From the NCBI RefSeq assembly GCF_040645195.1, contig NZ_JBEYXW010000030.1:1-64000 (forward strand): a stretch of 64,000 nucleotides of DNA. Reading direction: 5' to 3'. A model generated the notes under the pieces. It did not search any database. It was given only the letters and a program-made list of their open reading frames with translations, and had not been told where the DNA came from. Positions 1 to 9,234 of this stretch are shown piece by piece (position 1 is the first letter of the stretch; each line of letters begins with the position of its first letter). Position numbers and translations under genes: made by a program. Source of the DNA: Prauserella_A sp040645195. Its GTDB lineage: Bacteria; Actinomycetota; Actinomycetes; Mycobacteriales; Pseudonocardiaceae.

Positions 1-429
1 GTTCGACGGCGCACCCGCCGCCGGCAACGTCCACTCCTGCTGTGCAGTCGAAACGGCCGTTGCGCCGGCAGCTCGTGCCTTATGGATTCCTGTTGTCCAG
101 TGCGGTGCTGTTCTCGTGTGCGAGGTGCTCGGCGACGCGCTCGATCTGGTCTTCATCGGAAGCCTTAATTGCTGATCCCATCGACCAGACCGGCCAAGGC
201 CTGTTAACGCCTGCCCTCCCCGGCGGTCGTGCGCGCTATGAGTCAAGCGTCGGTCTGGCGCTCGGCATGAACGGTGATGTCTAGGCGGCTGCCGGGATTA
301 TCAGCTTCGGACATCTGTCTCGGTCCGCGGAGGAAGGCGATCCAGAGGGGTGTCCTGGTTCATCGCCGCCGCCTCGGAGCCGTCGGGCGTCGATCGCCGT
401 ACCTGCGAGCGGGCCGGACGCCTTTAGCG
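1..429. other. No supported gene
   Basis: I see no convincing gene here. The short open frames have no ribosome-binding site and no recognisable motif. Confidence 0.5.
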
Positions 430-678
430 AGACGCCGATAAGACCGATGATGCCGGATCACGGACCGGCTCGGCCGGGCCGGGGCGGCCGCCGTCGGGTT
501 GATCGTCAACGCGGGTCGGACGGTGCTGGCCCCGCTGGGGGCCGCCACGGCCACGCTGTTCGTCGCCGCCCTGGTGATGGGGCTGGGGCAGCAGGTCGTG
601 ATAGTCGGGCAGCAGACCGTCGTCGCCCACGCCGGGGCGGGCAGCGACGCTGCGTTCGCGATCAGCTCACTTCTGCTA
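430..678 (+). pseudogene. MFS transporter fragment
   Basis: Read in the frame of position 439, the translation gives DRLGRAGAAAVGLIVNAG and then two hydrophobic stretches rich in Ala, Val and Leu. The D-R-x-G-R loop followed by membrane helices is typical of major facilitator proteins. In-frame stops lie just upstream, and the frame runs into the antisense of the neighbouring dehydrogenase downstream, so only about 80 residues survive. Family assignment rests on the loop motif and hydrophobicity; the substrate cannot be told. Confidence 0.5.
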
Positions 679-1587
679 GCCCTGCCTGGGCGTCACCTTC
701 GTGCCGGTGAGCTGCTCGTAGATCGTCACCAGGGCGGTGGCGTCCCGGTCACCAAGACCGGCCGCGCGGCCCATCTCGTACACCTGCGAGCAAACCGCCT
801 GCATGAACAGCGGCACCCGGAACGCGCGACCGAGCCCGCCCTCGAGCTCGAGGTCCTTGCAGGAGATGTCCAGACGCACGCCGTCGAAGTCGCGGTCGAT
901 GATGCGCTGGGCGCGGTAGCCGAACGCGACGCTGTTGCCGGTCGACGCCGTGATGACGTCCCGCATGAGTACCGGGTCGATGCCGGCCTTGGCGCCCAGA
1001 ACCATCGCCTCGATCGCGGCGATCGAGTTGACCTTGTACAGCATGTTGTTGATCAGCTTCATCATCACGCCGCGACCTACCGGTCCGACGTGGACGATGT
1101 CGGACGTCATGGGCTCAAGGGCGAAGCGCGCGCGCTCGAGATCCGCGGCATCGCCACCGACCAGGGCGCGCAGAGTACCCTCCCGCGCTCCCTTGATCAT
1201 TCCGGTCACGCCCGCGTCGATCATGCTGATCTCGCTCTCGCGCAGCCGGTCGTGGATGTCGATGATCGCCGTCGGCTCCACCGTGCTGGTGCAGATGACC
1301 AGATCGCCGGAGCGCGCACCGGCGGCGGCACCCCGCTCACCGAGCAGGACCTCCCGCGTCTGGGCAGTGGTGTCGACCATGGTGACGACCGTTGCCGCGC
1401 GGGAGGCGACGTTGGCGGGATCCAAGCCGATGCTGGCACCGAGATCGGCCAATTCCCGGTTGCGGGCGTCGTTGATGTCGTACCCGACCACCGCCCGCCC
1501 TGCTGCGACGAGATTGGCGGCCATTCCGCTCCCCATCGCCCCGAGGCCGACGAATCCGATCGTGTTCGCACGGGTGTTGGCGTTCAT
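676..1587 (-). CDS. NAD(P)-dependent beta-hydroxyacid dehydrogenase (3-hydroxyisobutyrate dehydrogenase family)
   Basis: A 303-aa protein of the usual family length. It opens with the Rossmann motif GFVGLGAMGSGMAANL and has the family substrate-loop signature DAGVTGMIKGAREGTLRALV. The catalytic lysine is in the KLINNMLYKVN helix. Members oxidise a beta-hydroxy acid (3-hydroxyisobutyrate, tartronate semialdehyde and relatives) to the semialdehyde in the cytoplasm. The ATG at 1587 was chosen over an upstream in-frame ATG because the Rossmann fold starts nine residues later and a GAACGAGGA box lies about 10 nt upstream. It is divergent from an aldehyde dehydrogenase across 290 bp, so the pair could handle successive oxidations of one substrate (inference). 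The substrate is not predictable. Confidence 0.88.
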   Translation of the reverse strand: MNANTRANTIGFVGLGAMGSGMAANLVAAGRAVVGYDINDARNRELADLGASIGLDPANVASRAATVVTMVDTTAQTREVLLGERGAAAGARSGDLVICTSTVEPTAIIDIHDRLRESEISMIDAGVTGMIKGAREGTLRALVGGDAADLERARFALEPMTSDIVHVGPVGRGVMMKLINNMLYKVNSIAAIEAMVLGAKAGIDPVLMRDVITASTGNSVAFGYRAQRIIDRDFDGVRLDISCKDLELEGGLGRAFRVPLFMQAVCSQVYEMGRAAGLGDRDATALVTIYEQLTGTKVTPRQG

Positions 1588-1758
1588 GCTGGCGCGTCCT
1601 CGTTCCTCGTCGTCGAGTAGTGAGTGACCTGGTGGCGCGGCCACACGCCGGCACGGCTTCCAGCCCGCGACGAGGCGACACCCACCCATCCCGCCCTGCA
1701 GAAGTGTGACGTTCGGCCGACGAATACGCGAGACTATGCCAGGCAGTTATCAAGGGTG

Positions 1759-1773
1759 TCAATTATGTATTGA
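1759..1773. promoter_or_regulatory. Inverted repeat, possible operator
   Basis: TCAAT-TATGT-ATTGA, a 5-bp perfect inverted repeat between the divergent dehydrogenase and aldehyde dehydrogenase genes, just upstream of a TTGACA box. It could bind a dimeric regulator controlling both. Short repeats of this size can arise by chance. Confidence 0.35.
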
Positions 1774-1784
1774 TTGCGAACTGC

Positions 1785-1814
1785 TTGACATTCAGAATTC
1801 TCGTTGGACAGTAT
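1785..1814 (+). promoter_or_regulatory. Putative promoter for the aldehyde dehydrogenase
   Basis: A perfect -35 TTGACA (1785-1790) is followed after 18 nt by CAGTAT (1809-1814), a fair -10 match. It lies about 60 nt upstream of the chosen start. A very similar TTGACA/ACAGTA arrangement precedes the MBL-fold gene near 22.55 kb. Confidence 0.5.
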
Positions 1815-1874
1815 GCCCCCATGACGCGTGAGACCAGTCAGTCCAGACGGCCACACGGTGCACGAGGGGCTGCG

Positions 1875-3365
1875 ATGACGCAGGAGATGTCGAGGCAGCA
1901 GCTGGCTGCTCCGGAGTCGTGGGCGAACTTCATCGACGGCCGGTGGGCCGAGGCGGCCGACGGCCGGACCTTTGAGCGCCGGGATCCGTTCGACCAGACC
2001 CTGGCCGGCACGTACGCCGACTCCTCGGAGGTCGATGTCGAGCGTGCGACGGTCGCGGCCCGGGCCGCGTTCGACTCCGGCCCGTGGCCGCGGATGTCGG
2101 CGAGCGAGCGGGCTGCCGTGCTAGGGCGGGCGGCGAAGCTACTCCGGGAACGGGCCACGTCGATCGCGTCGATGATGACCCGAGAGGTCGGTCAGCCCGG
2201 CCAGCTCGGAGCAGTAGCCGAGGCGGCCGACCATCTCGAGTACTTCGCCGGCCTGGCCGTCAGCCGTCGGGACGAGGCCGTGACCGGCCAGCACGCGGAC
2301 GCGATCGGTCTCGTGGCGAAGGAGCCCGTCGGCGTCGTCGGGGCGTTGACGTCGTGGAACGTCCCGTTGTCCCCGGCGTACAAGAGCTGCCCGGGGGTCG
2401 CCGTCGGCTGCTCCGTGGTCGTGAAGCCGGGGCACCAGGCCTCCGGGGGCACGCTGGAACTGGCGCGCGCGCTGCATGACGCGGGCCTGCCCGACGGGGT
2501 GTTCAACGTAGTGACCGGTGCCGCCGACAACGGTGCCGTCGCCGGTCGGGCGCTGGCAGGAAGCCCTCGGGTCGACATGGTGACCTTCACCGGCTCGTCT
2601 GCGACCGGGCGGGCGGTGATGCGCGCCGCGAGCGACAACCTCAGTAAGGTCAGCCTTGAGCTTGGCGGCAAGTCGCCGCACGTCGTCTTCGCAGATGTGC
2701 CGTCGATCGACCGGGCGGCTGCCGCGGCGGCGAAAGGCTTCGTCCGACTGGCCGGGCAGTCGTGTCAGGCCGGTTCGCGGCTGCTGCTGCACGAGGACAT
2801 CAAGGCGGAGTTTCTGGAGCGCCTGCTCGAACACGTGGCCCAGACCCGGATTGGTGATCCGTTCGACTCAAAGACCACTTGTGGTCCTCTGGTCAGCGCC
2901 GAGCAGCTCGAGCGGGTCTCCGCGCACGCGGAATCAGGAAAGCGCACGAGTAGGCTGCTCGTCGGTGGCGAGCGGCCCGACGAAGACGATCTCGCGTCGG
3001 GCTTCTTCTTCCAGCCGACCGTCTTCGACGAGGTTCCTGCGGATGCGCAGATCGCGCAGGAGGAGATCTTCGGTCCGGTGCTCGCGGTACTGTCGTTCCG
3101 TGACGTCGACGAGGCGATCGCGCTCTCAAACCGCACCGCATACGGACTCGCTGCGGGCTGCTGGTCGGCCGATCTCTCCACAGCGATGCGGTTCGCGCGG
3201 GGAGTACGTGCAGGAATCGTCTGGATCAACGGATTCCGCGACGATTCTGTACTCAAACAGATGCCCATGGGCGGCTACAAGCAGAGCGGGATCGGTCGCG
3301 AGCGCGGCCCCGAGGGGATGGAAGCGTTTCTTGAGACCAAGAGCGTCATGATCAAATCTGTGTGA
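1875..3365 (+). CDS. Aldehyde dehydrogenase (NAD(P)+)
   Basis: A 496-aa classical aldehyde dehydrogenase of full length. Visible hallmarks are the general-base motif LELGGKSPHVVF (Glu), the nucleophile motif GQSCQAGSR (Cys), the cofactor loop FTGSSATG and the C-terminal MPMGGYKQSGIGRERG. It oxidises an aldehyde to the carboxylate in the cytoplasm; the substrate is unknown. The ATG at 1875 follows GAGGGG with good spacing. Earlier in-frame ATGs at 1770 and 1821 lack a Shine-Dalgarno sequence, and the 1821 one sits on the putative -10. A degraded IS110 copy follows immediately, so whatever lay downstream has been disrupted. Confidence 0.93.
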   Translation: MTQEMSRQQLAAPESWANFIDGRWAEAADGRTFERRDPFDQTLAGTYADSSEVDVERATVAARAAFDSGPWPRMSASERAAVLGRAAKLLRERATSIASMMTREVGQPGQLGAVAEAADHLEYFAGLAVSRRDEAVTGQHADAIGLVAKEPVGVVGALTSWNVPLSPAYKSCPGVAVGCSVVVKPGHQASGGTLELARALHDAGLPDGVFNVVTGAADNGAVAGRALAGSPRVDMVTFTGSSATGRAVMRAASDNLSKVSLELGGKSPHVVFADVPSIDRAAAAAAKGFVRLAGQSCQAGSRLLLHEDIKAEFLERLLEHVAQTRIGDPFDSKTTCGPLVSAEQLERVSAHAESGKRTSRLLVGGERPDEDDLASGFFFQPTVFDEVPADAQIAQEEIFGPVLAVLSFRDVDEAIALSNRTAYGLAAGCWSADLSTAMRFARGVRAGIVWINGFRDDSVLKQMPMGGYKQSGIGRERGPEGMEAFLETKSVMIKSV

Positions 3366-3379
3366 GTTGATTAGTCGGT

Positions 3380-4190
3380 CTACGATCTGACCTCCCGCGG
3401 CTGGTTACCGCAGGACGGGCTGTTCGGCAGGAGCTGTACCGCGTGTCTAGGGTCGAGGTTGCCCGCGTTTGCCGGGCGGCTGCCGGCGCGAGTCCCACCG
3501 GTCGCGGATCGTCTTGCCGGCGACGTAGCGGGCGCGCTGGTGCCAGGCGGCTTCGACGAGTAACCGGCGGAGGTGGGTGTTGCCGGTCTTGGTGATCGAG
3601 CCTTGCACCCGCGAGGTCGCGGAGGAGTGCTCGCTGGGCACCAGACCGACAAACGCTCCGACCGTGGCGCCGGTGAACCGGTGCTAGTCACGATCTCGAC
3701 GGCAAGGGCGAACCCAGTCAGGGTGGATATCCCGCGCAGGCAACCAAGCCGCCGCACCACCGGGGTGAACTCGCTGTCGGCGGCCAGTTCGACGATCGCC
3801 TTGTCGAGCCGGTCACGGCGGGCAGTGATCGCGATCGCAGCCTTGTGGTCGGACTCGAACGCTACCGTCGTGGCCGGGGTGCCGAAGTGCTGCTGGCGCG
3901 GCCACCGGTCGTGCGCGCCGGTCCAGGCCTGCCCGCCCGGGTAGACGATCCCTTGCCGCAGCAGCAGTTTGGACAACCGGTGCCGTGCACGCATCAGATC
4001 ACCACGGCAGTCCTCCCGAGCCCGCACCAGCTCCCGCGCCGCCTCTTGAGCCACGGTGGGCACCACGACCGGGGTGATCTCACCCAGCCGCAGCAGCGGC
4101 GCCAGGTGCACCGCATCCTTCGCATTGGTCTTGACCCGATCACCGGCTGGACGTTGCAGCTCACCATGAGGGAAGGCCGGCAGGCACGCT
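3380..4190 (-). pseudogene. IS110-family transposase remnant
   Basis: The reading frame contains the IS110 hallmark DRVKTNAKDAVHLAPLL and the helical segment up to CLRGISTLTGFALAVEIV. The C-terminal transposase domain continues in another frame (MPSEHSSATSRVQGSITKTG, then a HLRRLLVEAAW stretch), so there is at least one frameshift near 3.69 kb and another near the end. The N-terminal DEDD catalytic half is absent: homology stops at about 4190, where an unrelated oxidoreductase fragment starts. A dead, doubly damaged copy. Confidence 0.85.
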
Positions 4191-4192
4191 GG

Positions 4193-4501
4193 AGAAGATG
4201 ATCGATATCAAGCTCTCCTACGCCCCCACCCGCGACGAGGCACTGGAGAACACCCGCTTCTGGGCGCCGCTGTCACTAACTCCCGAACAAAGTACGGACT
4301 CGAAGACTCTCGGTAGCCATGGCCGCCGCGGCCGGCGCCCTGCCGATCGAGCAGGTGCTCGAGGAGGTCATCAACGACGTCCGTCCCTACAAGGAGGCAG
4401 GCTTCAACCACCTGGTCTTCCACCCGTCCGGACACGATCAGGTCGGCTTCCTGCAGTCGTTTGCCACCCAGGTGGTTCCCGGGCTGCGGGGTACGGTGTG
4501 A
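4193..4501 (+). pseudogene. LLM-class (F420-type) oxidoreductase C-terminal fragment
   Basis: Two consecutive frames carry the end of a luciferase-like F420-dependent oxidoreductase. The first gives KMIDIKLSYAPTRDEALENT and RFWAPLSLTPEQ. After a frame change near 4.31 kb, the second gives ALPIEQV and KEAGFNHLVFHPSGHDQVGF, ending in a natural stop. The N-terminal two thirds are gone, apparently removed where the IS110 remnant abuts. This kind of protein is a cytoplasmic F420H2/FMN enzyme; the fragment cannot be functional. Confidence 0.75.
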
Positions 4502-4702
4502 TTCGGCAGCCCACCGATACCGCGGCGGTTTTCCTACCGGGCCGACGGTCCGAACGGTTGCCTTGACCCAGCGGTTCGGCGACTTCATTGCTCTACCGAT
4601 CTCGCTGCGCCGGCAAGTAGACCACGGAGGCCGCGGTCGAGGCGCGAACCAGAGGCGATACGGCAGAATCAAGGTTGACCAGTGGGATCAACGCTGGGGA
4701 CG

Positions 4703-5521
4703 TTAGTGGCCGAAGACCGGTGTTTCCTTCTTCGTAAACGCCGCGATGGCTTCCAGGTGGTCGGTCGTAATGCCGCATTCCTTATGCCGCGGGACCTCGG
4801 CCGTCATCGACTCGAAGAGTGTCGAGCTAGGAGCCTCGGTGAGGTTGCGCTTCATGTGCGCTAGGGCGGTTCGTGGCCCGCGGGCGAGCGCGGTCGCGAC
4901 GTGCCGGGTGTGCTCGGCAAGGTCATCCGGTTCGGTCACGTAGTTGAGCAGGCCCAGCTTGAGGCACTCCTGCGCATCAAGGCGGGTGCTGAGGTACAAC
5001 AATTCACGTGCCCTGGCTGGTCCCGCCAGTTGATGGAGCAGCCAGGCAACCCCGTAGTCGCCGGACAAGCCGACATTCCCGAAGGCAGTAACCATCAGCG
5101 TCTGGGACGAGCCGACTCTCAGGTCGGCGGCGAGCGCGAACCCTAGACCTGCTCCGGCGGCGGCGCCTGGCAGGGAGGCGACGACGGGGGTGCTCATCGA
5201 GTAGATCATGCCGACGGTACGTCGCTGATGTCCCAACTGCTCCTCGACGCGGGCCGGGTCCACGTGATCGGATCCGCTGCCTTCGCCGCCGCGCGCCTCA
5301 AAGTCGAGCACGTCACCACCGGAGCAGAAGGCAGTACCAGCGCCTGTGATGACCACGCATCCGACGTCGGGCGAGGCCTCCATCTGCTCAAGCAGATCTC
5401 CGAGGCCGACGAGCATCGAGGACGAGATGGCGTTGCGCCGCGCAGGCCGATTCAGGGTGATCGTGCCTACTCCATCCGAGATGGAGCCGTATACGTCCTC
5501 GTGGCTTGTCATGGCAGTCAT
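4703..5521 (-). CDS. Enoyl-CoA hydratase/isomerase family protein
   Basis: A 272-aa crotonase-fold protein of normal length. The first oxyanion-hole strand is seen in GAGTAFCSGGDVLDFEARGG and the second in PGAAAGAGLGFALAADLRV. The usual catalytic Glu pair region reads NVGLSGDYGVAWLL, with Asp/Tyr where hydratases often have Glu, so a reaction other than hydration (isomerisation, hydrolysis, ring opening) is possible. The start at 5521 has GGAGGAAGG 8 nt upstream. It is transcribed divergently from the 5671 operon, sharing a 149-bp intergenic region, which suggests a common regulator and pathway. Confidence 0.9.
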   Translation of the reverse strand: MTAMTSHEDVYGSISDGVGTITLNRPARRNAISSSMLVGLGDLLEQMEASPDVGCVVITGAGTAFCSGGDVLDFEARGGEGSGSDHVDPARVEEQLGHQRRTVGMIYSMSTPVVASLPGAAAGAGLGFALAADLRVGSSQTLMVTAFGNVGLSGDYGVAWLLHQLAGPARARELLYLSTRLDAQECLKLGLLNYVTEPDDLAEHTRHVATALARGPRTALAHMKRNLTEAPSSTLFESMTAEVPRHKECGITTDHLEAIAAFTKKETPVFGH

Positions 5522-5670
5522 CGCGACAGTCCTTCCTCCGGCGTTGCCAGCGCATCATGGCACCCATACCCGAACTAAGCAAATGCTCATTCAAGGCGCT
5601 CGAGCCAGAGGTTGACGGGCTCGCGGGAAGTTGCCTAGCCTCCTGATTGGTCGTTCAATGAGGAGATGTC

Positions 5671-6855
5671 ATGACGCTATCTGTAGTAGTGGTCGGCGGT
5701 GCTGGCGTGATGGGATCGCGGGCGGTACAGGCCTTGGTCGCGGAGGGGCACACCGTCACGGTGGCCGACCTTCAGGACTCGAAGGTCTCGGGTGCGCGCA
5801 ACCTGCGCGTCGACGTGACAGACGAGAGTTCGCTCGCGGCCGCGCTGACGGGGCACGACGTGGTCGTGAACTTCGCTGGGCCCTACTACCTGTTCGGCGC
5901 TCGGGTCGCGCGGGCCGCGTTCGCCGCCAGCTTGCCCTACATCGACGTATGTGACGACGCCGAGGCGGCCGAAGCCATGATCGCCCTCGACTACCAGGCG
6001 AAGGCGAATGGCGTCACGGCCATCACCGGCGCGGGGTGCAGCCCCGGTGTGGCGAACGGCTTCGCGACGCTGCTCGCCCAGAGGTTCAGCGTCATCGAGG
6101 GCATCGACATCTGTTGGGTCCAGGGCGATCGCCGTCCCGGTGGCCGGGCCCCGCTGGAGCACTTCTTTTACGGTATCGATCGGGACATTCCGGTGTGGAC
6201 AGACGGCCAGCGCGAGACGATTCGGCCGTTCCAGTCGTCCAGTCAGCGGATCTTTCCCTTCCAAGAGCCTCTGGGCCCGTACCCGGTGCTCGACGTTGGA
6301 CATCCAGAAACCGTCACGCTGCCGCGCGTGCTGAATGTCGGAACTGTGCGGAACAAGGGGTCATTGGTCCCCGCGGGGTCCACTGCGATCTTCCAAATGC
6401 TCAGGGGTGTGGGCCTGCTGTCCGACACCGAGGTCACCGTCCACGGCCAAAAGATCGACGCACGCACGTTTGTCGCCCAGTTCCTGACCGATCGTCACAA
6501 CGCGGCGGTTGCCCGCAATCCTCAGCCCAGCCAGCTCGGAATCGGGGTCGAGGTCCGCGGCAGGATCGGAGCCACAGAAGCAAGCGCGCTCATTTCGATG
6601 GCGAACCAAGACCCCATGAACGACACCACCGCGATCCCGCTGGTGGCCGCGCTCGGGCAGCTCGCCTCAGGTGACCTCCCCCATGGCGTCCATGGGCCTG
6701 AGGTGCTCGACACCGCGCGATGGTTCAGTGAGATCGCACGGCTCGATCCGACGTCCTACGGCGGGATCGAGGTCGAGCTTCCCTCGCTGTCCCGGCAGTC
6801 CTCGACGCTTGCTGGTTTGGCTGACCTCATCGGCGCCGATCAGGGCGAGGCATGA
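5671..6855 (+). CDS. Saccharopine-dehydrogenase-like NAD(P)-binding oxidoreductase
   Basis: A 394-aa protein with an N-terminal Rossmann motif VVVVGGAGVMGSRAVQALV, then VVVNFAGPYYLFG and DVCDDAEAAEAM, and a GAGCSPGVANGFA segment. This pattern is seen in saccharopine reductase-like proteins and trans-acting enoyl reductases. The C-terminal half is unremarkable. AGGAG lies 6 nt before the ATG. It overlaps the next gene (LLM oxidoreductase) by 4 bp, so the two are translationally coupled and probably act on the same intermediate. The true substrate is unknown; lysine metabolism is unlikely in this CoA-catabolic context. Confidence 0.8.
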   Translation: MTLSVVVVGGAGVMGSRAVQALVAEGHTVTVADLQDSKVSGARNLRVDVTDESSLAAALTGHDVVVNFAGPYYLFGARVARAAFAASLPYIDVCDDAEAAEAMIALDYQAKANGVTAITGAGCSPGVANGFATLLAQRFSVIEGIDICWVQGDRRPGGRAPLEHFFYGIDRDIPVWTDGQRETIRPFQSSSQRIFPFQEPLGPYPVLDVGHPETVTLPRVLNVGTVRNKGSLVPAGSTAIFQMLRGVGLLSDTEVTVHGQKIDARTFVAQFLTDRHNAAVARNPQPSQLGIGVEVRGRIGATEASALISMANQDPMNDTTAIPLVAALGQLASGDLPHGVHGPEVLDTARWFSEIARLDPTSYGGIEVELPSLSRQSSTLAGLADLIGADQGEA

Positions 6856-7838
6856 GGAGGCGGTTGGGTCTCGACGTTCGCAATGACCTGCCCGCAACTG
6901 AGCAGCTCGACTTGTGTGCGTGGGCCGACGACAACGGTTTTGCTGACGCCTGGATGGCCGAGATCACCGATCCGGAGATCTTCGCCATGATGGGAGCAGC
7001 GACCCAGCGAACCTCGCGCATCAGACTGGGCACGGCGATCGTGCCACTCGGACCGCGTAGCCTGCCCACCGTGGCGTCGGGCGCGGCCACGATCGCCGCG
7101 TTGGCCCCGGGTAGGCTGTGCCTCGGGCTCGGTGTGTCCAGCCGCGTGATCGTCGAGGCGTGGCACGGTGGCGATTTCGGTGCGCCGATCGCACGCGCAC
7201 GGGAGTCAGTCAGCGCCCTGCGTGACATGCTGGTGGGCTGGCGGTCAGATCACCACGGCGACCACGTCCGGTCCGTTGGTTTCCAGCTCAAGCACGTCCC
7301 AGACTCGATGCCGGAGATCGCGCTGGCGGCGCTGAATCCCCAGATGCTCAGGCTCGCTGGCGAAGTCGCCGACGCGGTCCATCTCAACTTCGTCCCTGTG
7401 GACGCCGTGGCGACCGTTCTCGACCAGGTGCGCCGGGGCGCACAGGCCGTGAAGCGACCGATGCCCGAGGTCGTCCTGGCGGTGCCGACCTGGGTCACGG
7501 AAGATTGCGACGCGGCTCGCGCCGAGCTTGCTTCCGCTCTGGCCTTCTACCTGACCGCGCCGTCGTACCAGAAGGCGTTGACCTGGTACGGATTCGCGGC
7601 CGAGGTCGAGGCCCTCCGATCGGTGTATGCCAGCAAGGGCTTGAGCGCGGTGCCCGGCATCATCTCTCCGGCCATGCTCGATGCGATCGGCGCCTGGGGC
7701 ACGGTGTCGCAGGTTCGGGATCGGTATCAGGAGTATTGGGAGGCGGGTGTGTCGAGCCTGTCGATCTCAGCACTCGGCCCGCATCCCATGGACACCTTCG
7801 CAGCGCTGGTGCCACCCGGGCGGAGCGACGTGGGTTGA
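6852..7838 (+). CDS. LLM-class flavin/F420-dependent oxidoreductase
   Basis: A 328-aa luciferase-like monooxygenase/F420 reductase fold protein of full length. It starts with the TIM-barrel beta strand RLGLDV, has AWADDNGFADAWMAE, the bulge region GAATQRTSRIRLGTAIVPL, and AALAPGRLCLGLGV. Such enzymes use reduced F420 or FMN to reduce or oxygenate a substrate in the cytoplasm. The ATG overlaps the upstream stop (ATGA). A TetR gene follows 98 bp later. A separate broken LLM gene lies at 4.2 kb, possibly a former paralogue. Confidence 0.87.
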   Translation: MRRRLGLDVRNDLPATEQLDLCAWADDNGFADAWMAEITDPEIFAMMGAATQRTSRIRLGTAIVPLGPRSLPTVASGAATIAALAPGRLCLGLGVSSRVIVEAWHGGDFGAPIARARESVSALRDMLVGWRSDHHGDHVRSVGFQLKHVPDSMPEIALAALNPQMLRLAGEVADAVHLNFVPVDAVATVLDQVRRGAQAVKRPMPEVVLAVPTWVTEDCDAARAELASALAFYLTAPSYQKALTWYGFAAEVEALRSVYASKGLSAVPGIISPAMLDAIGAWGTVSQVRDRYQEYWEAGVSSLSISALGPHPMDTFAALVPPGRSDVG

Positions 7839-7936
7839 ATCGCGCGCGTTGGGTGGCGATGGTCGTCCCGCCCGCGTCCCGTCCGGGTGCGAACATAGTT
7901 TCGCGGTACCGGATCCAGCTGGAGGAGTTCGAGGCG

Positions 7937-8566
7937 ATGTCGCAATGCGAAGCCCACGCCGTGGGACTGGAGACGGCAACCGAGCCCGGGACCCGGGACC
8001 GGATCTTGGACGCTGCCCTCCAGCTCTTCGTCCGCCGAGGCTACGCGGGCGCGACCCTCGGCGCGGTGGCCAGGAACGCGGGAGTGACGGCCGGCGCGCT
8101 GTACTGGTATGTCAAGTCGAAGCAAGACCTTTGCTTCGTGGTGATCGAACGCGAGTACCAGCGGTTCTACGACCATCTCGAGCTGACGAAGTCCGAGAAG
8201 GATCCGGTTGCGGCCTTGACGACGTTCGTACACCGGTATGTGGACTACCAGCTGCGTGACGGCGAGTTGTCGAAGACGTTCGGCTGGAGTCAGCTCGCCA
8301 ACGAACTGGCGGTCGATCAGGCCCGTCGTGTCGACGACATGGTCACGCCTGTGATCGACAAGCTGAGGAGCATTCTCGCCGCCGGCGTCGAGGCCGGTGC
8401 CTTCGCCGTTGACCACGAAACCGTCACGTCCTTGGCTATCATCACCCTGTGCGAACACGTCCACACCTGGTACGACCCGGCGGGCACGCTGTCCCGGGAT
8501 GAGGTGGCAGATTTGTACGCGAACCTGGCTCTCAGGATGGTCGGCGCGGGCGGCGCTCTGTGTTGA
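7937..8566 (+). CDS. TetR/AcrR-family transcriptional regulator
   Basis: A 209-aa regulator. The N-terminal helix-turn-helix runs from RDRILDAALQLFVRRGYAGA through VARNAGVTAGALYWYVKSKQ, the canonical TetR DNA-binding domain. The remainder is helical ligand-binding/dimerisation domain. The ATG at 7937 follows GGAGGAGTTCGAGGCG. It is the last gene of the 5671-8566 unit and probably represses it in response to a CoA thioester or acid (inference). Its 3' end overlaps the convergent second TetR gene by 35 bp. Confidence 0.9.
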   Translation: MSQCEAHAVGLETATEPGTRDRILDAALQLFVRRGYAGATLGAVARNAGVTAGALYWYVKSKQDLCFVVIEREYQRFYDHLELTKSEKDPVAALTTFVHRYVDYQLRDGELSKTFGWSQLANELAVDQARRVDDMVTPVIDKLRSILAAGVEAGAFAVDHETVTSLAIITLCEHVHTWYDPAGTLSRDEVADLYANLALRMVGAGGALC

Positions 8567-9188
8567 CGCGCTCGGTGCGTTCAACCCGGAGGCTCCAACG
8601 CCCCTCAAGGAGCGCGAGCAGAGCGGTACCACGTTGCTCGTAGCGTGTCAGGACATCGGGGTCGAGGATCGCGTGGATGGCAAGCCCGTCCGCCAGGGCG
8701 ATCAGGTCGCTGGCGAGGTCGACGGCCTCGAGGTCGGCAGAGATCTGGCCGGCCGACTGCGCGGCCTTGATCAGGCGGGTCACTGAGCGCCGCCACGAGC
8801 TCAGGTACTCACGCACCTCCTCGCTTGCCTCAGTGTTGTCTCCAGCCTCGGCGTAGAAGATCAGGAAGATCCGTAGGAGCGAGACGCTGCGCTCATCCAA
8901 GGGCAGCGAGGCCTGCATCATAAGCCGCAGCCGTTCGAGAGGGTCGTCGCCGGCGCGACGGGTAACCGTCCGCACGTAGTCCGTCTGGCGTTGGACGGCC
9001 CGCCGCAGTGCCTGGATCAACAAGTCGTGATGAGAGCTGAAGTAGTGATTCACCACCCCGGTCGACCAACCCGCTTCCTCGGCGACCGAGCGTGTCGTGA
9101 TCGCCCGCAGTCCTGACCTCGCGAGCAACCGAAGAGTGGCGTCGGACAATTCTTCGCGACGCTTTACATGATCAACGATCTTAGGCAC
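8532..9188 (-). CDS. TetR/AcrR-family transcriptional regulator (BetI-like)
   Basis: A 218-aa TetR protein. The HTH is in LRAITTRSVAEEAGWSTGVV followed by NHYFSSHHDLL, a helix pair like BetI-type regulators; the C-terminal part fits a dimer/ligand domain. It faces away from the acyl-CoA ligase/carboxylase operon (start 9652) and converges on the upstream TetR. A 10-bp-arm palindrome sits 17 nt before its start codon (9205-9234), the expected position for autorepression. Control of the divergent ligase operon is an inference from position. Confidence 0.9.
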   Translation of the reverse strand: MPKIVDHVKRREELSDATLRLLARSGLRAITTRSVAEEAGWSTGVVNHYFSSHHDLLIQALRRAVQRQTDYVRTVTRRAGDDPLERLRLMMQASLPLDERSVSLLRIFLIFYAEAGDNTEASEEVREYLSSWRRSVTRLIKAAQSAGQISADLEAVDLASDLIALADGLAIHAILDPDVLTRYEQRGTALLALLEGRWSLRVERTERVNTERRPRRPS

Positions 9189-9204
9189 AAGTCACCTCTC
9201 TTTT

Positions 9205-9234
9205 TCGATCCTGGGATATATATTCCAGGATCGA
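9205..9234. promoter_or_regulatory. Palindromic TetR-type operator
   Basis: TCGATCCTGG and CCAGGATCGA are perfect 10-bp inverted arms around a 10-nt AT-rich centre (GATATATATT). It lies 17 nt upstream of the minus-strand TetR start and in the region shared with the divergent ligase operon. Its size and position are those of a TetR-dimer operator. Confidence 0.7.

Noticed and set aside
499..1620. 373-codon plus-strand open frame
   Set aside because: Only its first about 60 codons (MFS fragment) make sense; the remainder is antisense to the hydroxyisobutyrate-type dehydrogenase.
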